A DNA stretch of 64,000 nucleotides from Mesorhizobium sp. 113-3-3 (lineage in GTDB: Bacteria; Pseudomonadota; Alphaproteobacteria; Rhizobiales; Rhizobiaceae): the NCBI RefSeq assembly GCF_016756495.1, contig NZ_AP023243.1, positions 2,360,501-2,424,500 on the forward strand. The letters are read 5' to 3'. Both the position numbers and the translations under genes were made by a program. Within the stretch, counting starts at the first letter, position 1; the number at the start of each line of letters is the position of its first letter. The notes under the pieces are model-generated. The model was not told where the DNA came from, made no database searches, and was given only the letters and a program-made list of their open reading frames with translations. Shown piece after piece: positions 18,435 to 26,244 of this stretch.

Positions 18435-19154
18435 CTATTCCACGCTGAGCCGATACCCAATACCGCGCACGGTCTGCAGCCAGACCGGGTTGGACGGATC
18501 GCGCTCGATCTTGCGGCGCAGGCGGTTGATCTGCACGTCGATGGTGCGCTCGCCGACCTCCGAATCGTCGCCGACCAGTTCGTGGCGCGGGATGGTCTCG
18601 CCGGCCCGCGCGGCAAAGATCGCCAGGATCTCCTGCTCGCGGTCGGTCAGCTTCAGCGCCTCGCCGCCGCGCTTCAGTTCGCGCCTGGCAATCTGGAACG
18701 TGTAGGGGCCGAAGACCAGCTGCTCGACCTTTGGCGTCGTCGCCGGGCCGCCGCGGCGCAGGATGTTGTTGATGCGCAGGATCAGCTCGCGCGGGTCGAA
18801 GGGTTTCGGCAGGTAGTCGTCGGCGCCGGCCTCGAGTCCTGAGATGCGGCTGTCGGTTTCCGACAGTGCGGTCAGCATCAGGATCGGCACGTTCTTTTCG
18901 GCGCGCAGCGACTTGGTGAGATCGACGCCGCTTTCGCCGGGCATCATGACATCGAGCACCAGCAGGTCGAAGTCGAGGCCGGCGAGCTTGCGCCTGGCCT
19001 CGCCGGCATTGCCGGCGACGGTGACGCGAAAGCCGTTTTCAGTCAGATACTGCTTGAGAAGATTGCGGATGCGGGTGTCGTCGTCGACCACAAGCAGATG
19101 CGGCGCGTCGTCGTCCGGTGCGGCCGCCTGATCGACCCTCTCAGTGCTCTCCAT
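18435..19154 (-). CDS. OmpR/PhoB family response regulator
   Basis: 239 residues from ATG 19154, which follows AGGAAAAA. Receiver domain with the acidic pair (VVDDDTRIR), phospho-acceptor Asp67 (LLVLDVMMPGESG), T in LMLTAL and K in LPKPFDPREL; C-terminal winged helix (LTDREQEILAIFAARAGETIPRHEL... VGERTIDVQINRLRRKIE... WLQTVRGIGYRL). Its start lies inside the 3' end of the upstream MarR gene (14-bp overlap), so the MarR regulator, response regulator and kinase form one operon. Confidence 0.94.
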   Translation of the reverse strand: MESTERVDQAAAPDDDAPHLLVVDDDTRIRNLLKQYLTENGFRVTVAGNAGEARRKLAGLDFDLLVLDVMMPGESGVDLTKSLRAEKNVPILMLTALSETDSRISGLEAGADDYLPKPFDPRELILRINNILRRGGPATTPKVEQLVFGPYTFQIARRELKRGGEALKLTDREQEILAIFAARAGETIPRHELVGDDSEVGERTIDVQINRLRRKIERDPSNPVWLQTVRGIGYRLSVE

Positions 19155-19674
19155 GGCTTTTTCCTGACATTTTTGCGGACCCAACGTCGATCTGAGCTCT
19201 CAGTTCCGGATTGACCATCGCTTCGAGGAAGCGTTCCACCAAGGTCCGTTCGGTGGCGCCGGAATCTTCCAATGCAGCACGGATGCGGCGTGACTGTGGC
19301 CGCGCCAGGGCGAGCGCCAGCGCCCGGCCCTTGGCAGTGGGATAGAGTTCGCGCTGGCGGCGGTCGCGCGGACCTTGCAATTGCACGACATGGTCGGTGT
19401 CGATCAGCTGCTTGAGCACGCGCGCCAGGCTCTGCTTGGTGATCTTCAGCACGTCGAGCAGTTCGGCGACCGTCAGGCCCGGCCGGCGGTTGACGAAATG
19501 CAGCACCCTGTGGTGGGCGCGGCCGAAGCCATAGTCGGCCAGGATCTGATCGGGATCGGAGGTGAAGTCGCGATAGGCAAAGAAGAACAGCTCGATGATG
19601 GCGAAGTCTATGCCGTCCTCGACTGACATCGCGGTCCTGATCGGTTTTCCGGCGGCTGGGCTTCGATCCGTCAT
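19141..19674 (-). CDS. MarR family transcriptional regulator
   Basis: 177 residues. Winged helix visible at HRVLHFVNRRPGLTVAELLDVLKITKQSLARVLKQLIDTDHVVQLQGPRDRRQRELYPTAKG. Two consecutive ATGs (19677, 19674) follow GGAG; the second has the better spacing and was chosen. A dyad at 19698-19720 just upstream is a likely autoregulatory operator. First gene of the MarR-response regulator-kinase operon and divergent from ilvE, so it might influence both sides. Confidence 0.88.
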   Translation of the reverse strand: MTDRSPAAGKPIRTAMSVEDGIDFAIIELFFFAYRDFTSDPDQILADYGFGRAHHRVLHFVNRRPGLTVAELLDVLKITKQSLARVLKQLIDTDHVVQLQGPRDRRQRELYPTAKGRALALALARPQSRRIRAALEDSGATERTLVERFLEAMVNPELRAQIDVGSAKMSGKSHGEH

Positions 19675-19697
19675 CATTTCTCCATGGGAACGGGAGA

Positions 19698-19720
19698 TTA
19701 TGTCAGTACTATTGACGTAA
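19698..19720. promoter_or_regulatory. Probable MarR operator
   Basis: Inverted repeat TTATGTCA-N7-TGACGTAA (8-bp arms, one mismatch) located 24 bp upstream of the MarR start and about 210 bp upstream of ilvE. The size and symmetry fit a MarR dimer site. Confidence 0.6.
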
Positions 19721-19928
19721 TTTCCCTGCAATGGTAATTTTTGACAAGCTTTTGGGCGGATTGCGAACGAAAAGGCAAGGCAGACCGGTTTTTCCGGAAC
19801 TTCCTGAGTTTGCCAGAGCGCGATTATCCGCTTACGCTTCGCAACATCGGCCGGCGCGTCCAATCACGGCCAAAAAGAACACGCAACGACACCAAGGATA
19901 TGCGGGCCTTGGCCCGCGGGAGGTTACC

Positions 19929-20822
19929 ATGGCATCCGTTCCCTTCGATCAACTGGACGGCTTCATCTGGATGAATGGCGAATTCATTCCGTGGGGCGAG
20001 GCCAAGATCCATGTTCTGACGCACGGTCTGCACTACGCCAGCGCGGTCTTCGAGGGCGAGCGCGCCTATGGCGGCGAGATATTCAAGCTCAACGAGCACA
20101 CCGAGCGCCTGCATGAATCGGCGCGCCTGCTCGGCTTCAAGATTCCGTATTCGGTCGCCGAATTGAACGATGCCTCGACCACGCTGCTGAAGAAGCAGGG
20201 TTTCCAGGATGCGTATGTGCGGCCGATCGCCTGGCGCGGCAGCGAGCAGATGGGCGTTTCGGCGCAGAACAACCGCATCAACGTCGCCATCGCCATCTGG
20301 CAGTGGCCGAGCTATTTCGATCCGGCGCAGAAGCTGAAGGGCATCCGCCTCGATGTCGCGGAATGGCGCCGGCCCGACCCGCGCACGGCGCCGTCGAAGT
20401 CGAAGGCCGCCGGCCTCTACATGATCTGCACCATGTCCAAGCATGCCGCCGAAGCAAAAGGCTATGCCGACGCCATGATGCTCGACTGGCGCGGCCAGGT
20501 CGCCGAAGCGACCGGCGCCAACATCTTCTTCGTCAAGGACGGCAAGATCCATACGCCCAAGCCCGATTGCTTCCTCGACGGCATCACCCGCCGCACGGTC
20601 ATCGGGCTGGCCAAGGATCGTGGCCTGGACGTGATCGAACGCGCCATCCTGCCGGAAGAACTCGAAGGCTTCGAGCAATGCTTCCTGACCGGAACGGCGG
20701 CGGAAGTAACGCCGGTGTCGGAGATCGGCCCTTACCGATTCGAAGTCGGCGAAATCGCCAAGAACCTTATGAATGACTATTCTGTGGCCGTTCAGCCGAA
20801 GCATGCGATCGCCGCAGAATAA
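19929..20822 (+). CDS. ilvE: Branched-chain amino acid aminotransferase
   Basis: PLP-dependent class IV aminotransferase for the last step of Leu, Ile and Val synthesis. 297 residues from ATG 19929, behind AGG. Key motifs: MNGEFIPWGEAKIHVLTHGLHYASAVFEGERAYGG, R in YVRPIAWRG, the PLP lysine K159 (SKSKAAGLYM), EATGANIFFV and FLTGTAAEVTPV. Divergent from the MarR operon and followed by a strong terminator. Confidence 0.95.
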   Translation: MASVPFDQLDGFIWMNGEFIPWGEAKIHVLTHGLHYASAVFEGERAYGGEIFKLNEHTERLHESARLLGFKIPYSVAELNDASTTLLKKQGFQDAYVRPIAWRGSEQMGVSAQNNRINVAIAIWQWPSYFDPAQKLKGIRLDVAEWRRPDPRTAPSKSKAAGLYMICTMSKHAAEAKGYADAMMLDWRGQVAEATGANIFFVKDGKIHTPKPDCFLDGITRRTVIGLAKDRGLDVIERAILPEELEGFEQCFLTGTAAEVTPVSEIGPYRFEVGEIAKNLMNDYSVAVQPKHAIAAE

Positions 20823-20848
20823 CGATAGTCACAGCTTTTCGCGCAAGC

Positions 20849-20877
20849 AGGGGCGGTTTTCGAGCCGCCCCTTTTAT
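20849..20877 (+). terminator. Intrinsic terminator of ilvE
   Basis: Stem AGGGGCGG/CCGCCCCT (20849-20856 with 20865-20872), 8-nt loop, followed by TTTATTTC, 26 bp after the ilvE stop. Confidence 0.85.
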
Positions 20878-20967
20878 TTCAGCGTTTCTGCATTTGACTT
20901 TCATCCAATTCGGCGTCTCATGATGGTGTCGGCCCGGGAGGCTGGCAGCTATGGAGGGACTAATCAT

Positions 20968-21285
20968 ATGGACATGAACACGCTTCTTCCGATCATTATA
21001 CAGGTGATTACGGGTATCATCGGTGGTCAGGCGGTCGGTGTTGCGCTCAAGAACGCGGCGATGGGCCAGCTTCCCAAAATCCTGGGTGGCGCCATTGGCG
21101 GCGTCGGCGGCGCGGCGATCCTCGGCAGCCTGCTTGGCGGCGGCGCGGTCGATCCGGCGGCGGCCGCTGCAGCGACGAGCGGTCTCGGCAGTGCGCTCAA
21201 CCTCAACAACATCGTCGGCGGCGCCGGCGGCGGCGCGATCCTGACCGGCATTATCGGCGCGGTCATGGACGCCATGAAGAAGTAA
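20968..21285 (+). CDS. Small Gly/Ala-rich hydrophobic protein
   Basis: 105 residues from ATG 20968 with GGAGGGA upstream. Two hydrophobic stretches rich in Gly and Ala (LLPIIIQVITGIIGGQAVGVAL and ILGGAIGGVGGAAILGSLLGGGA) and a closing ILTGIIGAVMDAMKK. Looks like a membrane-inserted small protein; I do not recognise a functional family. Own terminator downstream. Confidence 0.75.
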   Translation: MDMNTLLPIIIQVITGIIGGQAVGVALKNAAMGQLPKILGGAIGGVGGAAILGSLLGGGAVDPAAAAAATSGLGSALNLNNIVGGAGGGAILTGIIGAVMDAMKK

Positions 21286-21308
21286 GCCTGACGGTCTCAG
21301 GTTCGTTC

Positions 21309-21337
21309 AAATGGGCGGCTTCGGCCGCCCATTTCCG
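21309..21337 (+). terminator. Intrinsic terminator
   Basis: Perfect 10-bp stem AAATGGGCGG/CCGCCCATTT with loop CTTCGG, just after the small Gly-rich gene. A/T-rich on both sides, so it may act in either direction. Confidence 0.75.
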
Positions 21338-21426
21338 TTTCTGGGGCGACTGTCTGTTCGTCTTTCGAGGGGTGGACGCCTTTCACTGGCGCCTCTACAT
21401 CACCCCTGAACATCGAAAGGACGATC

Positions 21427-22065
21427 ATGGGTCAGCTCAATGCCGGCATCGTGCCGGTCACACCGTTTCAGCAGAACTGCACCATCCTGTTCGACATGGA
21501 CGACAAGCATGGCGTCGTCGTCGATCCGGGCGGCGACATCGACAAGGTGCTGGCGGTGCTGAAGGACAATGCGATCACGGCCGAGGCGATCTGGATCACG
21601 CACGGCCATATCGACCATGCTGGCGGCGCCATGGAACTGAAGGAGGCGCTGGGGATCGACATCATCGGCCCGCATGCGGCCGACAAGCCTTTGCTCGACA
21701 ATCTGGAAAACCAGGGCAGGCGGTACGGCATCGAAGGCGCACGCAACTGCGTGCCCGACCGGTTCCTGACCGAAGGTGAGACCGTGTCGTTCGGCGGCCA
21801 TGTGTTCGAGGTGCTGCATTGCCCCGGCCACGCGCCCGGCCACGTCGTCTATTACAACCGCGCGGCCAAGTTTGCCCATGTCGGGGACGTGCTGTTCCGT
21901 GGCTCGGTCGGCCGCACCGACCTGCCGGGCGGCGACCATGCGACGCTCATCGCCTCGATCAAGGACAAGCTCTTGCCGCTCGGCGACGATATCGGCTTCA
22001 TCTGCGGCCACGGCCCCGGCGGCCGTTTTGGCGAGGAACGGCGGACCAACCCGTTTCTTGTTTAG
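21427..22065 (+). CDS. MBL-fold metallo-hydrolase (glyoxalase II-like)
   Basis: 212-residue beta-lactamase-fold hydrolase. Metal motif THGHIDHAGG (H59, H61, D63, H64), then HCPGHAPGHVVYY, a bridging Asp in HVGDVLFRGSVGRTDLPGGD, and the final His in ICGHGPGG. The short length and the GSVGRTDLPGGD segment match the YcbL-type glyoxalase II-like family, which hydrolyse S-lactoylglutathione or related thioesters. Single gene between two terminator/repeat regions. Confidence 0.9.
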   Translation: MGQLNAGIVPVTPFQQNCTILFDMDDKHGVVVDPGGDIDKVLAVLKDNAITAEAIWITHGHIDHAGGAMELKEALGIDIIGPHAADKPLLDNLENQGRRYGIEGARNCVPDRFLTEGETVSFGGHVFEVLHCPGHAPGHVVYYNRAAKFAHVGDVLFRGSVGRTDLPGGDHATLIASIKDKLLPLGDDIGFICGHGPGGRFGEERRTNPFLV

Positions 22066-22130
22066 AAATCCAGAGTTTAGGAATTCAGACGCAAACCAAC
22101 TTGATCTGGTTTGATTTCGAAAGCCGGCGC

Positions 22131-22302
22131 TGCCCCTCATTGTCCTGCCGGACATTTCTCCCCGTCTAGGACGGGGAGAAAGACGCCTTCACTGAGGATT
22201 TCACCAAGCTCCAGCGTTGCAGAAGGGCGCGAGCATCGCGGTCGGTTCCATTCTCCCCGTCACTATACGGGGAGAAGGTGCCGGCAGGCGGATGAGGGGC
22301 GG
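22131..22302. repeat. Composite inverted repeat element, copy 1
   Basis: Begins TGCCCCTCATTGTCCTGCCG and ends in the approximate reverse complement (CCGGCAGGCGGATGAGGGGC); inside are two CTCCCCGT.../ACGGGGAG hairpins. The element at 49961-50136 has the same organisation and nearly identical ends. Confidence 0.85.
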
Positions 22303-22370
22303 CACGGACTTTGCAGACCTGGCAGATCCCACGTCAGAGCGCCCTGAATTCAAAATCGTAGAACTCAAAA

Positions 22371-22398
22371 AGCGCTGGCCTTGCGGTCAGCGCTCTTT
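22371..22398 (-). terminator. Intrinsic terminator-like hairpin
   Basis: 10-bp stem AGCGCTGGCC/GGTCAGCGCT (one G-T pair) with loop TTGC, T-rich on the right and A-rich on the left, about 100 bp beyond the BA14K stop. Could terminate the BA14K transcript (minus strand) or read-through from the left. Confidence 0.6.
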
Positions 22399-22450
22399 GT
22401 TCTGGGGCAGGGAAGCCCTTAGCGCTTTCGCGCTTCGGCATTCTGTTTGG

Positions 22451-22497
22451 TGCAAGTCGTTATCCCAAAACCGCTGCGCACTTTTGGGCGACATGCA
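22451..22497. repeat. Dispersed palindromic repeat (CCCAAAA type)
   Basis: Outer arms TGCA...TGCA and inner stem CCCAAAA/TTTTGGG around CCGCTGCGCAC. It is of the same general class as 18366-18418 and directly abuts the end of the BA14K gene. Confidence 0.75.
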
Positions 22498-22498
22498 C

Positions 22499-22942
22499 TC
22501 AGTTCGCCGTGCAGAAATGCTGCTCGCCGTCATTGCCGGTGAAGGTGCCGGTGCGGGAGTTGAAGGAGCGGTAGCGGTCCGAGCAGTATTCGTACCAGTC
22601 ACGCGTCCACGGTTCTGCATAACGATCGGCATAGACCACACGCGGCTCCACATAGTAGCGGCGGACCGGCGCCGGGCGGACCCGCACGTCGCGATCGTAG
22701 TAGCCGTCATTGTAGTAACCGTCATCGTAGTAGCGGTTGGCGTCAGGCGGTGGCCGGTCATTGGCCAGCGCGCCACCGATCAGGGCGCCGGCGGCGAGGC
22801 CGAGCACGCCGGCGGCAATGGCGTCGCCATTGCCGTGGTGGCGGTGATGACGCCATTCATCGGCATTAGCGGTGGGCAGGGCCACGAGCATGGTGGCCGC
22901 CATGGCGGCGGACAGCACGGCTGTCTTGAAAATTCTGTTCAT
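22499..22942 (-). CDS. BA14K family protein
   Basis: 147 residues with a Sec signal peptide ending near ANADEWRHH, a Gly/Ala hydrophobic stretch (AIAAGVLGLAAGALIGGALA), a Tyr/Asp-rich middle (YYDDGYYNDGYYDRD) and the diagnostic C-terminal domain WYEYCSDRYRSFNSRTGTFTGNDGEQHFC. BA14K is the Brucella immunoreactive 14-kDa, lectin-like envelope protein, which is needed for normal LPS there. Paralogues are frequent in Mesorhizobium. Confidence 0.92.
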   Translation of the reverse strand: MNRIFKTAVLSAAMAATMLVALPTANADEWRHHRHHGNGDAIAAGVLGLAAGALIGGALANDRPPPDANRYYDDGYYNDGYYDRDVRVRPAPVRRYYVEPRVVYADRYAEPWTRDWYEYCSDRYRSFNSRTGTFTGNDGEQHFCTAN

Positions 22943-23129
22943 CTGGGTCTCCTTCGTACCGGGCCGTGCAGTTTTGCAGGGGATGCGGTCCGGCTTTACC
23001 CAAGACTAATATGCGACCGTGGCTGAACGGAGGCTGAACGGATTTCGACCTGTTGGCTAAGAGGGGCGCCAAGAACCTGGCTCTGATCGAGCTGGGCTGC
23101 CCCGCCGGAGCCGACAGTCTGAAGCCGGC

Positions 23130-23342
23130 TCAGCCGACGGACAGGTTGACGGCCTTAGGCCCCTTGCCGCGCTTGTCCGGCTCGGTGTCGAATGTTACTT
23201 TCTGCCCATCTTCGAGACCGGGAAGACCCGACGCCTGCACGGCCGAAATATGGACGAAGACATCCTTCGCGCCATCGTCCGGCGTGATGAAGCCGAAGCC
23301 TTTGGCATGGTTGAAGAATTTGACGGTGCCGGTCTGCGGCAT
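23130..23342 (-). CDS. Cold-shock protein, CspA family (paralogue 1)
   Basis: 70-residue nucleic-acid chaperone started at [11 protein letters not shown] (23342). RNP1 motif KGFGFI and RNP2 motif VFVHIS are intact; ends [15 protein letters not shown]. Very similar to the copy at 23659-23871, suggesting tandem duplication; each has its own upstream region. Confidence 0.94.
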   Translation of the reverse strand: MPQTGTVKFFNHAKGFGFITPDDGAKDVFVHISAVQASGLPGLEDGQKVTFDTEPDKRGKGPKAVNLSVG

Positions 23343-23544
23343 GGGAAGCTCCTTTGATCCCATAAACTCCAGTCTCGGGCCGGCAAATGCCCGAGAGGAA
23401 ATTTGTCCTTTATTTTAGCGTCATCGGCAAGAGAAAGTTTTGCGGGCACTTAAAGCGCCTTAAACCCTTGTTATGATGCATGTCATTGATCCGGAGCCGT
23501 ATCCACTTCCGGGCGGCATGCATTCATGCTGCGCCGCGGGCATG

Positions 23545-23577
23545 AAAAAGGCGCGACGAAAATCGCCGCGCCTTTTC
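23545..23577. terminator. Bidirectional terminator
   Basis: AAAAGGCGCG/CGCGCCTTTT stem (23546-23555 with 23567-23576), 11-nt loop. It lies 82 bp past the stop of cold-shock paralogue 2 (minus strand). Confidence 0.8.
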
Positions 23578-23658
23578 AAAATCTGTCTGCGTGCCCACAG
23601 GCTGGGCGAGCTTGGAACCCTCGTTCGCCCGCCGTCAGGGACGCGCGGCGCCGATGGC

Positions 23659-23871
23659 TCAGGCGGCGCGGAGGTTGACCGCCTTCGGGCCTTTGCCCAT
23701 GCGGTCCGGCTCGACGTCGAAGGTGACCTTCTGGCCGTCGACGAGCGTGCGCAGGCCCGATGCCTCGATCGCGGAAATGTGGACGAACACGTCCTTGGCG
23801 CCGCCGTCGGGCGTGATGAAACCGAAGCCTTTGGTCGCGTTGAAGAATTTAACGGTGCCGGTCTGGGCCAT
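23659..23871 (-). CDS. Cold-shock protein, CspA family (paralogue 2)
   Basis: 70 residues, [20 protein letters not shown]..., RNP1 KGFGFI and RNP2 VFVHIS present, ends [15 protein letters not shown] Shine-Dalgarno upstream. Most similar to paralogue 1; terminated by the hairpin at 23545-23577. The long 5' region typical of cold-shock mRNAs probably extends into 23872-24100. Confidence 0.94.
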   Translation of the reverse strand: MAQTGTVKFFNATKGFGFITPDGGAKDVFVHISAIEASGLRTLVDGQKVTFDVEPDRMGKGPKAVNLRAA

Positions 23872-24373
23872 TGGGGAAACTCCTTCACCCGTTCAGTCTT
23901 TGGTGGTCCTGCCCGCCACCTGGCGTCGAGGGCAGTTCCCGGTGGTTGCTTTCGGCAGTCATGCATTGGCGCATGGTCAAACCCCCCGCCGAAAAACGGG
24001 GCCGTCAGAGATTCACAGTATCGGGGAAAGGTCGTCCAAAACGTTCCGCTCTCCGGGTCGCAAATGCCCGAACACGGAATTTATCGCACGGAAACGTGAA
24101 GGTTGCAAGATAGCGCCGCGGGCCGCCACACTGGGCGCATCCCGACGCAAGAATCGACCGATCTGAGCGTCGACGGGCCGCAGATAGGCTTCGTTGCCGG
24201 GCCGGTCATTGACCCACGGATGTGGGCGCGCATAGGCCAGTATTGCCAGCGGACGCCCGGCCATGGCTGCAACCGTGGCTTCCGGGCGAAGGCAGTGCAT
24301 CCGACAGCGGGTTGCATTTGACAGGGGAATGGCGAGGATCGCGATCGGGGATGGGATCGAGGGAGAAATCAGC
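23872..24373. other. Gene-free interval
   Basis: 502 bp between cold-shock paralogue 2 (minus) and the Kazal lipoprotein (plus). It should contain both promoters and the cold-shock 5' leader. I see no convincing open frame, repeat or RNA gene here; frames present read antisense-style Arg/Ser/Pro sequence. Confidence 0.5.
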
Positions 24374-24802
24374 ATGAAATTCCTGGCGTCGGTTTTTTCG
24401 CGGCAAGGGTTTGCCGTCCTGTTCCTGTCGGCGCTTCTGGCCGCCTGCACCGTGGTCGTCGATGACGGGCCGGGTCCGCGCCCGCGCCCGCCGCGCCCCG
24501 AACCGGAATTCTGCACCAGGCAATACGAGCCCGTCTGCGCCCGGCGCGGCGGCGACCGCCAGACCTTCGCCAATGCCTGCCTTGCCGACCGTGCCGGCTA
24601 CCGCATCGTGCGCGACGGCCCCTGCCGCGGTGACGGCGGTGGCGGTGGCGGTGGCGGTGGCGGTGGCGATGAAGAGCAGACGTTCTGCACCCGCGAATAC
24701 GCGCCCGTCTGCGCCCGCCGGCATGGCGAGATGCGCAGCTTTCCCAATGCCTGCGAAGCCCGCGCCGCGGACTATCGCATCGTCGGCGATGGCCCGTGCT
24801 GA
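24374..24802 (+). CDS. Lipoprotein with two tandem Kazal-type protease-inhibitor domains
   Basis: 142 residues from ATG 24374. The signal sequence ends in a lipobox (LLAAC, Cys25), followed by a Pro/Arg spacer. Two Kazal-like domains follow: cysteines 47, 55, 69, 84 and 105, 113, 127, 142, with identical spacing (8, 14, 15) and shared EPVC/APVCARR...F.NAC..R..YRIV.DGPC. They are separated by an 11-Gly linker (88-98) encoded by a GGTGGC microsatellite. Four-Cys Kazal domains occur in bacterial secreted inhibitors; target protease unknown. Lipid-anchored in the envelope by Lgt. Confidence 0.88.
   Translation: MKFLASVFSRQGFAVLFLSALLAACTVVVDDGPGPRPRPPRPEPEFCTRQYEPVCARRGGDRQTFANACLADRAGYRIVRDGPCRGDGGGGGGGGGGGDEEQTFCTREYAPVCARRHGEMRSFPNACEARAADYRIVGDGPC
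24635..24667 (+). repeat. GGTGGC microsatellite
   Basis: About five and a half tandem GGTGGC units encoding the poly-Gly linker between the two Kazal domains. In-frame expansion or contraction would change linker length without breaking the gene. Confidence 0.9.
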
Positions 24803-24845
24803 GGTATTTTCTTCTCCCCTCGTGAGGCGCTTGCGCGGGGGTTGC

Positions 24846-25091
24846 CTAGGCCGGATAGGCTCCATCGGCCGGCCCGGCATAGAGCTCGCTGCCGTCTTCG
24901 TCCGAGATGCGCACACGGTCGGGGATCTGCGGCATTGCGAGCGTGTGGAAGAGCGCGGCGGCTCCCTGAAGGGCGGCGCGTAGGGTCGGTGCTTCCAGCG
25001 ACACCTTGTCGAGCGTTGCCTCCTCGGCGTCGCGTGACCGGTAGAACTCGATGACGAAGTTCAAGCACGCCTCCGTGGCAGGACTTGGCAT
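24846..25091 (-). CDS. Small conserved protein of unknown function
   Basis: 81 residues from ATG 25091 (MPSPATEACLNFVIEFYRSRD); a TTG 30 bp further upstream is an alternative. Acidic, soluble, with a readable C-terminal part (PQIPDRVRISDEDGSELYAG). I do not recognise the family. It stands 30 bp from the convergent Kazal gene end and upstream of no obvious partner. Confidence 0.6.
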   Translation of the reverse strand: MPSPATEACLNFVIEFYRSRDAEEATLDKVSLEAPTLRAALQGAAALFHTLAMPQIPDRVRISDEDGSELYAGPADGAYPA

Positions 25092-25158
25092 GGGGCTGTT
25101 GTCAGTTACATCGCCTGCCAAAGCAGGGGGAGGGGCGCGCGAGGCGCCCCCAGAGCCG

Positions 25159-25296
25159 TCAGCCCTTGGACTTCGGCTTCAGGCCGCTCTCGGCCTGCTT
25201 GACCGACGAACCGAACGGCGAGGCGGGCTTGGCTACCACCTTGTCCTTCTTCGGCTTGCGCGCTTCGCGATTGCTTCGCTGTTGACCCTTGGACAT
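25159..25296 (-). CDS. Very small basic conserved protein
   Basis: 45 residues from ATG 25296 (MSKGQQRSNREARKPKKDK) with a GAGGAG Shine-Dalgarno. Highly basic N-terminal half, ending in a Lys/Ser/Gly tail. Short proteins starting MSKG..R.NRE.KKPK recur in rhizobial genomes, but no function is known to me. Last gene of a three-gene minus-strand run with 25340-25603 and 25600-25869. Confidence 0.75.
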   Translation of the reverse strand: MSKGQQRSNREARKPKKDKVVAKPASPFGSSVKQAESGLKPKSKG

Positions 25297-25339
25297 CTTG
25301 TTTGCTCCTCGTATGGTTCTGTCTGGCGTTGCTGGGGTG

Positions 25340-25603
25340 TCAGGCCGGATTGTTGGCGACAACCGGATTGTCGGCCGGCTCCAGATTGTCTTCCGTGGTG
25401 ACCCGCTCGTGGGTCTCCTGCTCGCTGCGGATACGGTATTGCGGCGAGCCGTCCTTGACCGGCAGCCTGCTCTTGATCTGGAACAGTTCCGCCGTCTTCT
25501 GGACGAGGCCGGTGCGGCTCTTCATGCGCACCGTCTGGCCGATGGCGAAAAGGTGCGAGGGTGTGTCGGTGCGCGGACGCGCATTCTGCTGGAAACGGAT
25601 CAT
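25340..25603 (-). CDS. Conserved hypothetical protein
   Basis: 87 residues, soluble. Readable core FAIGQTVRMKSRTG... YRIRSEQETHERVTTEDNLEP looks like a small SH3-like barrel domain (inference). Its ATG overlaps the stop of the 25600-25869 gene by 4 nt, so the two are translationally coupled. Conserved in rhizobia as I recall; function unknown. Confidence 0.75.
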   Translation of the reverse strand: MIRFQQNARPRTDTPSHLFAIGQTVRMKSRTGLVQKTAELFQIKSRLPVKDGSPQYRIRSEQETHERVTTEDNLEPADNPVVANNPA

Positions 25604-25869
25604 GCTGCATTCTCCCGGTCGCGCTTCAGCGCGGTTTCGAGTTCGAGGTGGTCTATGGCGACAAGCTGGCTGATCGCGGGGTTCTTCACCGCCCTTGCGG
25701 GAAGGTGGATGAAGGTAGCGACGCGGCGCCAGGCGACGCGTGACATGCCCTCGATCAACTCTTCATCATGGTCAATGTCGTAGTCGCCGGGCGGCAACGG
25801 TCCTTCCAGGCCTCCGAGCATGAAGGATGCCGCGAAATGGGCGATGGAATGGGTGGTGCGGTCCGGCAT
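25600..25869 (-). CDS. Conserved hypothetical protein
   Basis: 89 residues, MPDRTTHSIAHFAASFMLGGLEGPLPPGDYDIDHDEELIEGMSRVAWRRVATFIHLP. The central PLPPGDYDIDHDEELIEG.S motif is well ordered and acidic. Unknown function; first gene of a three-gene run of small conserved proteins, coupled to the next by ATGA. Confidence 0.75.
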   Translation of the reverse strand: MPDRTTHSIAHFAASFMLGGLEGPLPPGDYDIDHDEELIEGMSRVAWRRVATFIHLPARAVKNPAISQLVAIDHLELETALKRDRENAA

Positions 25870-25927
25870 TGTCCTCGCCTTGGTTGGTTCACGCCTTGGG
25901 CGTCACGTAAGACAGCGGCCTGAACGC

Positions 25928-25955
25928 AAAAAAGCGGGGACGAGCCCCGCTTTTC
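25928..25955. terminator. Intrinsic terminator
   Basis: AAAAGCGGGG/CCCCGCTTTT stem (about 25930-25939 with 25945-25954) with a 5-nt loop, located 83 bp beyond the stop of cold-shock paralogue 3 on the minus strand. Symmetric A/T flanks allow bidirectional use. Confidence 0.8.
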
Positions 25956-26037
25956 TATTTCCGGCAATCGCTGGAAATAAGCCGCTTTCGAGAGCTGCCA
26001 GTACATCCGTGGTCAGCGTTCATCGAATTCGGCCGGA

Positions 26038-26244
26038 TCAGATCAGTTGCAGATTGGCGGCGGACTCGCGGCCCTTGCCGTCACGCTCCAGGTCGAACTG
26101 CAGCTTCTGGCCTTCGGCGAGGCCGGGAAAGCCGGCGCGCTCCAACGCGCTGACATGGACGAATACGTCCTTGCCGCCATCGGCCGGCTGAATGAAGCCA
26201 AAACCCTTCTGGCCATTGTAGAATTTCACGATTCCGGTGTTCAT
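26038..26244 (-). CDS. Cold-shock protein, CspA family (paralogue 3)
   Basis: 68 residues, MNTGIVKFYNGQKGFGFIQPADGGKDVFVHVSALERAG...; RNP1 KGFGFI and RNP2 VFVHVS intact. More divergent than paralogues 1 and 2: the C-terminus ERDGKGRESAANLQLI lacks the GKGPKAVNL end, pointing to an older split. Confidence 0.93.
   Translation of the reverse strand: MNTGIVKFYNGQKGFGFIQPADGGKDVFVHVSALERAGFPGLAEGQKLQFDLERDGKGRESAANLQLI

Larger units (their letters stand above)
22066..22498. other. Gene-free interval carrying repeats
   Basis: 433 bp without a supported gene. It holds a 172-bp palindromic composite element (22131-22302), a hairpin terminator (22371-22398) and a smaller dispersed palindrome (22451-22497) that abuts the BA14K stop. 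Confidence 0.8.
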
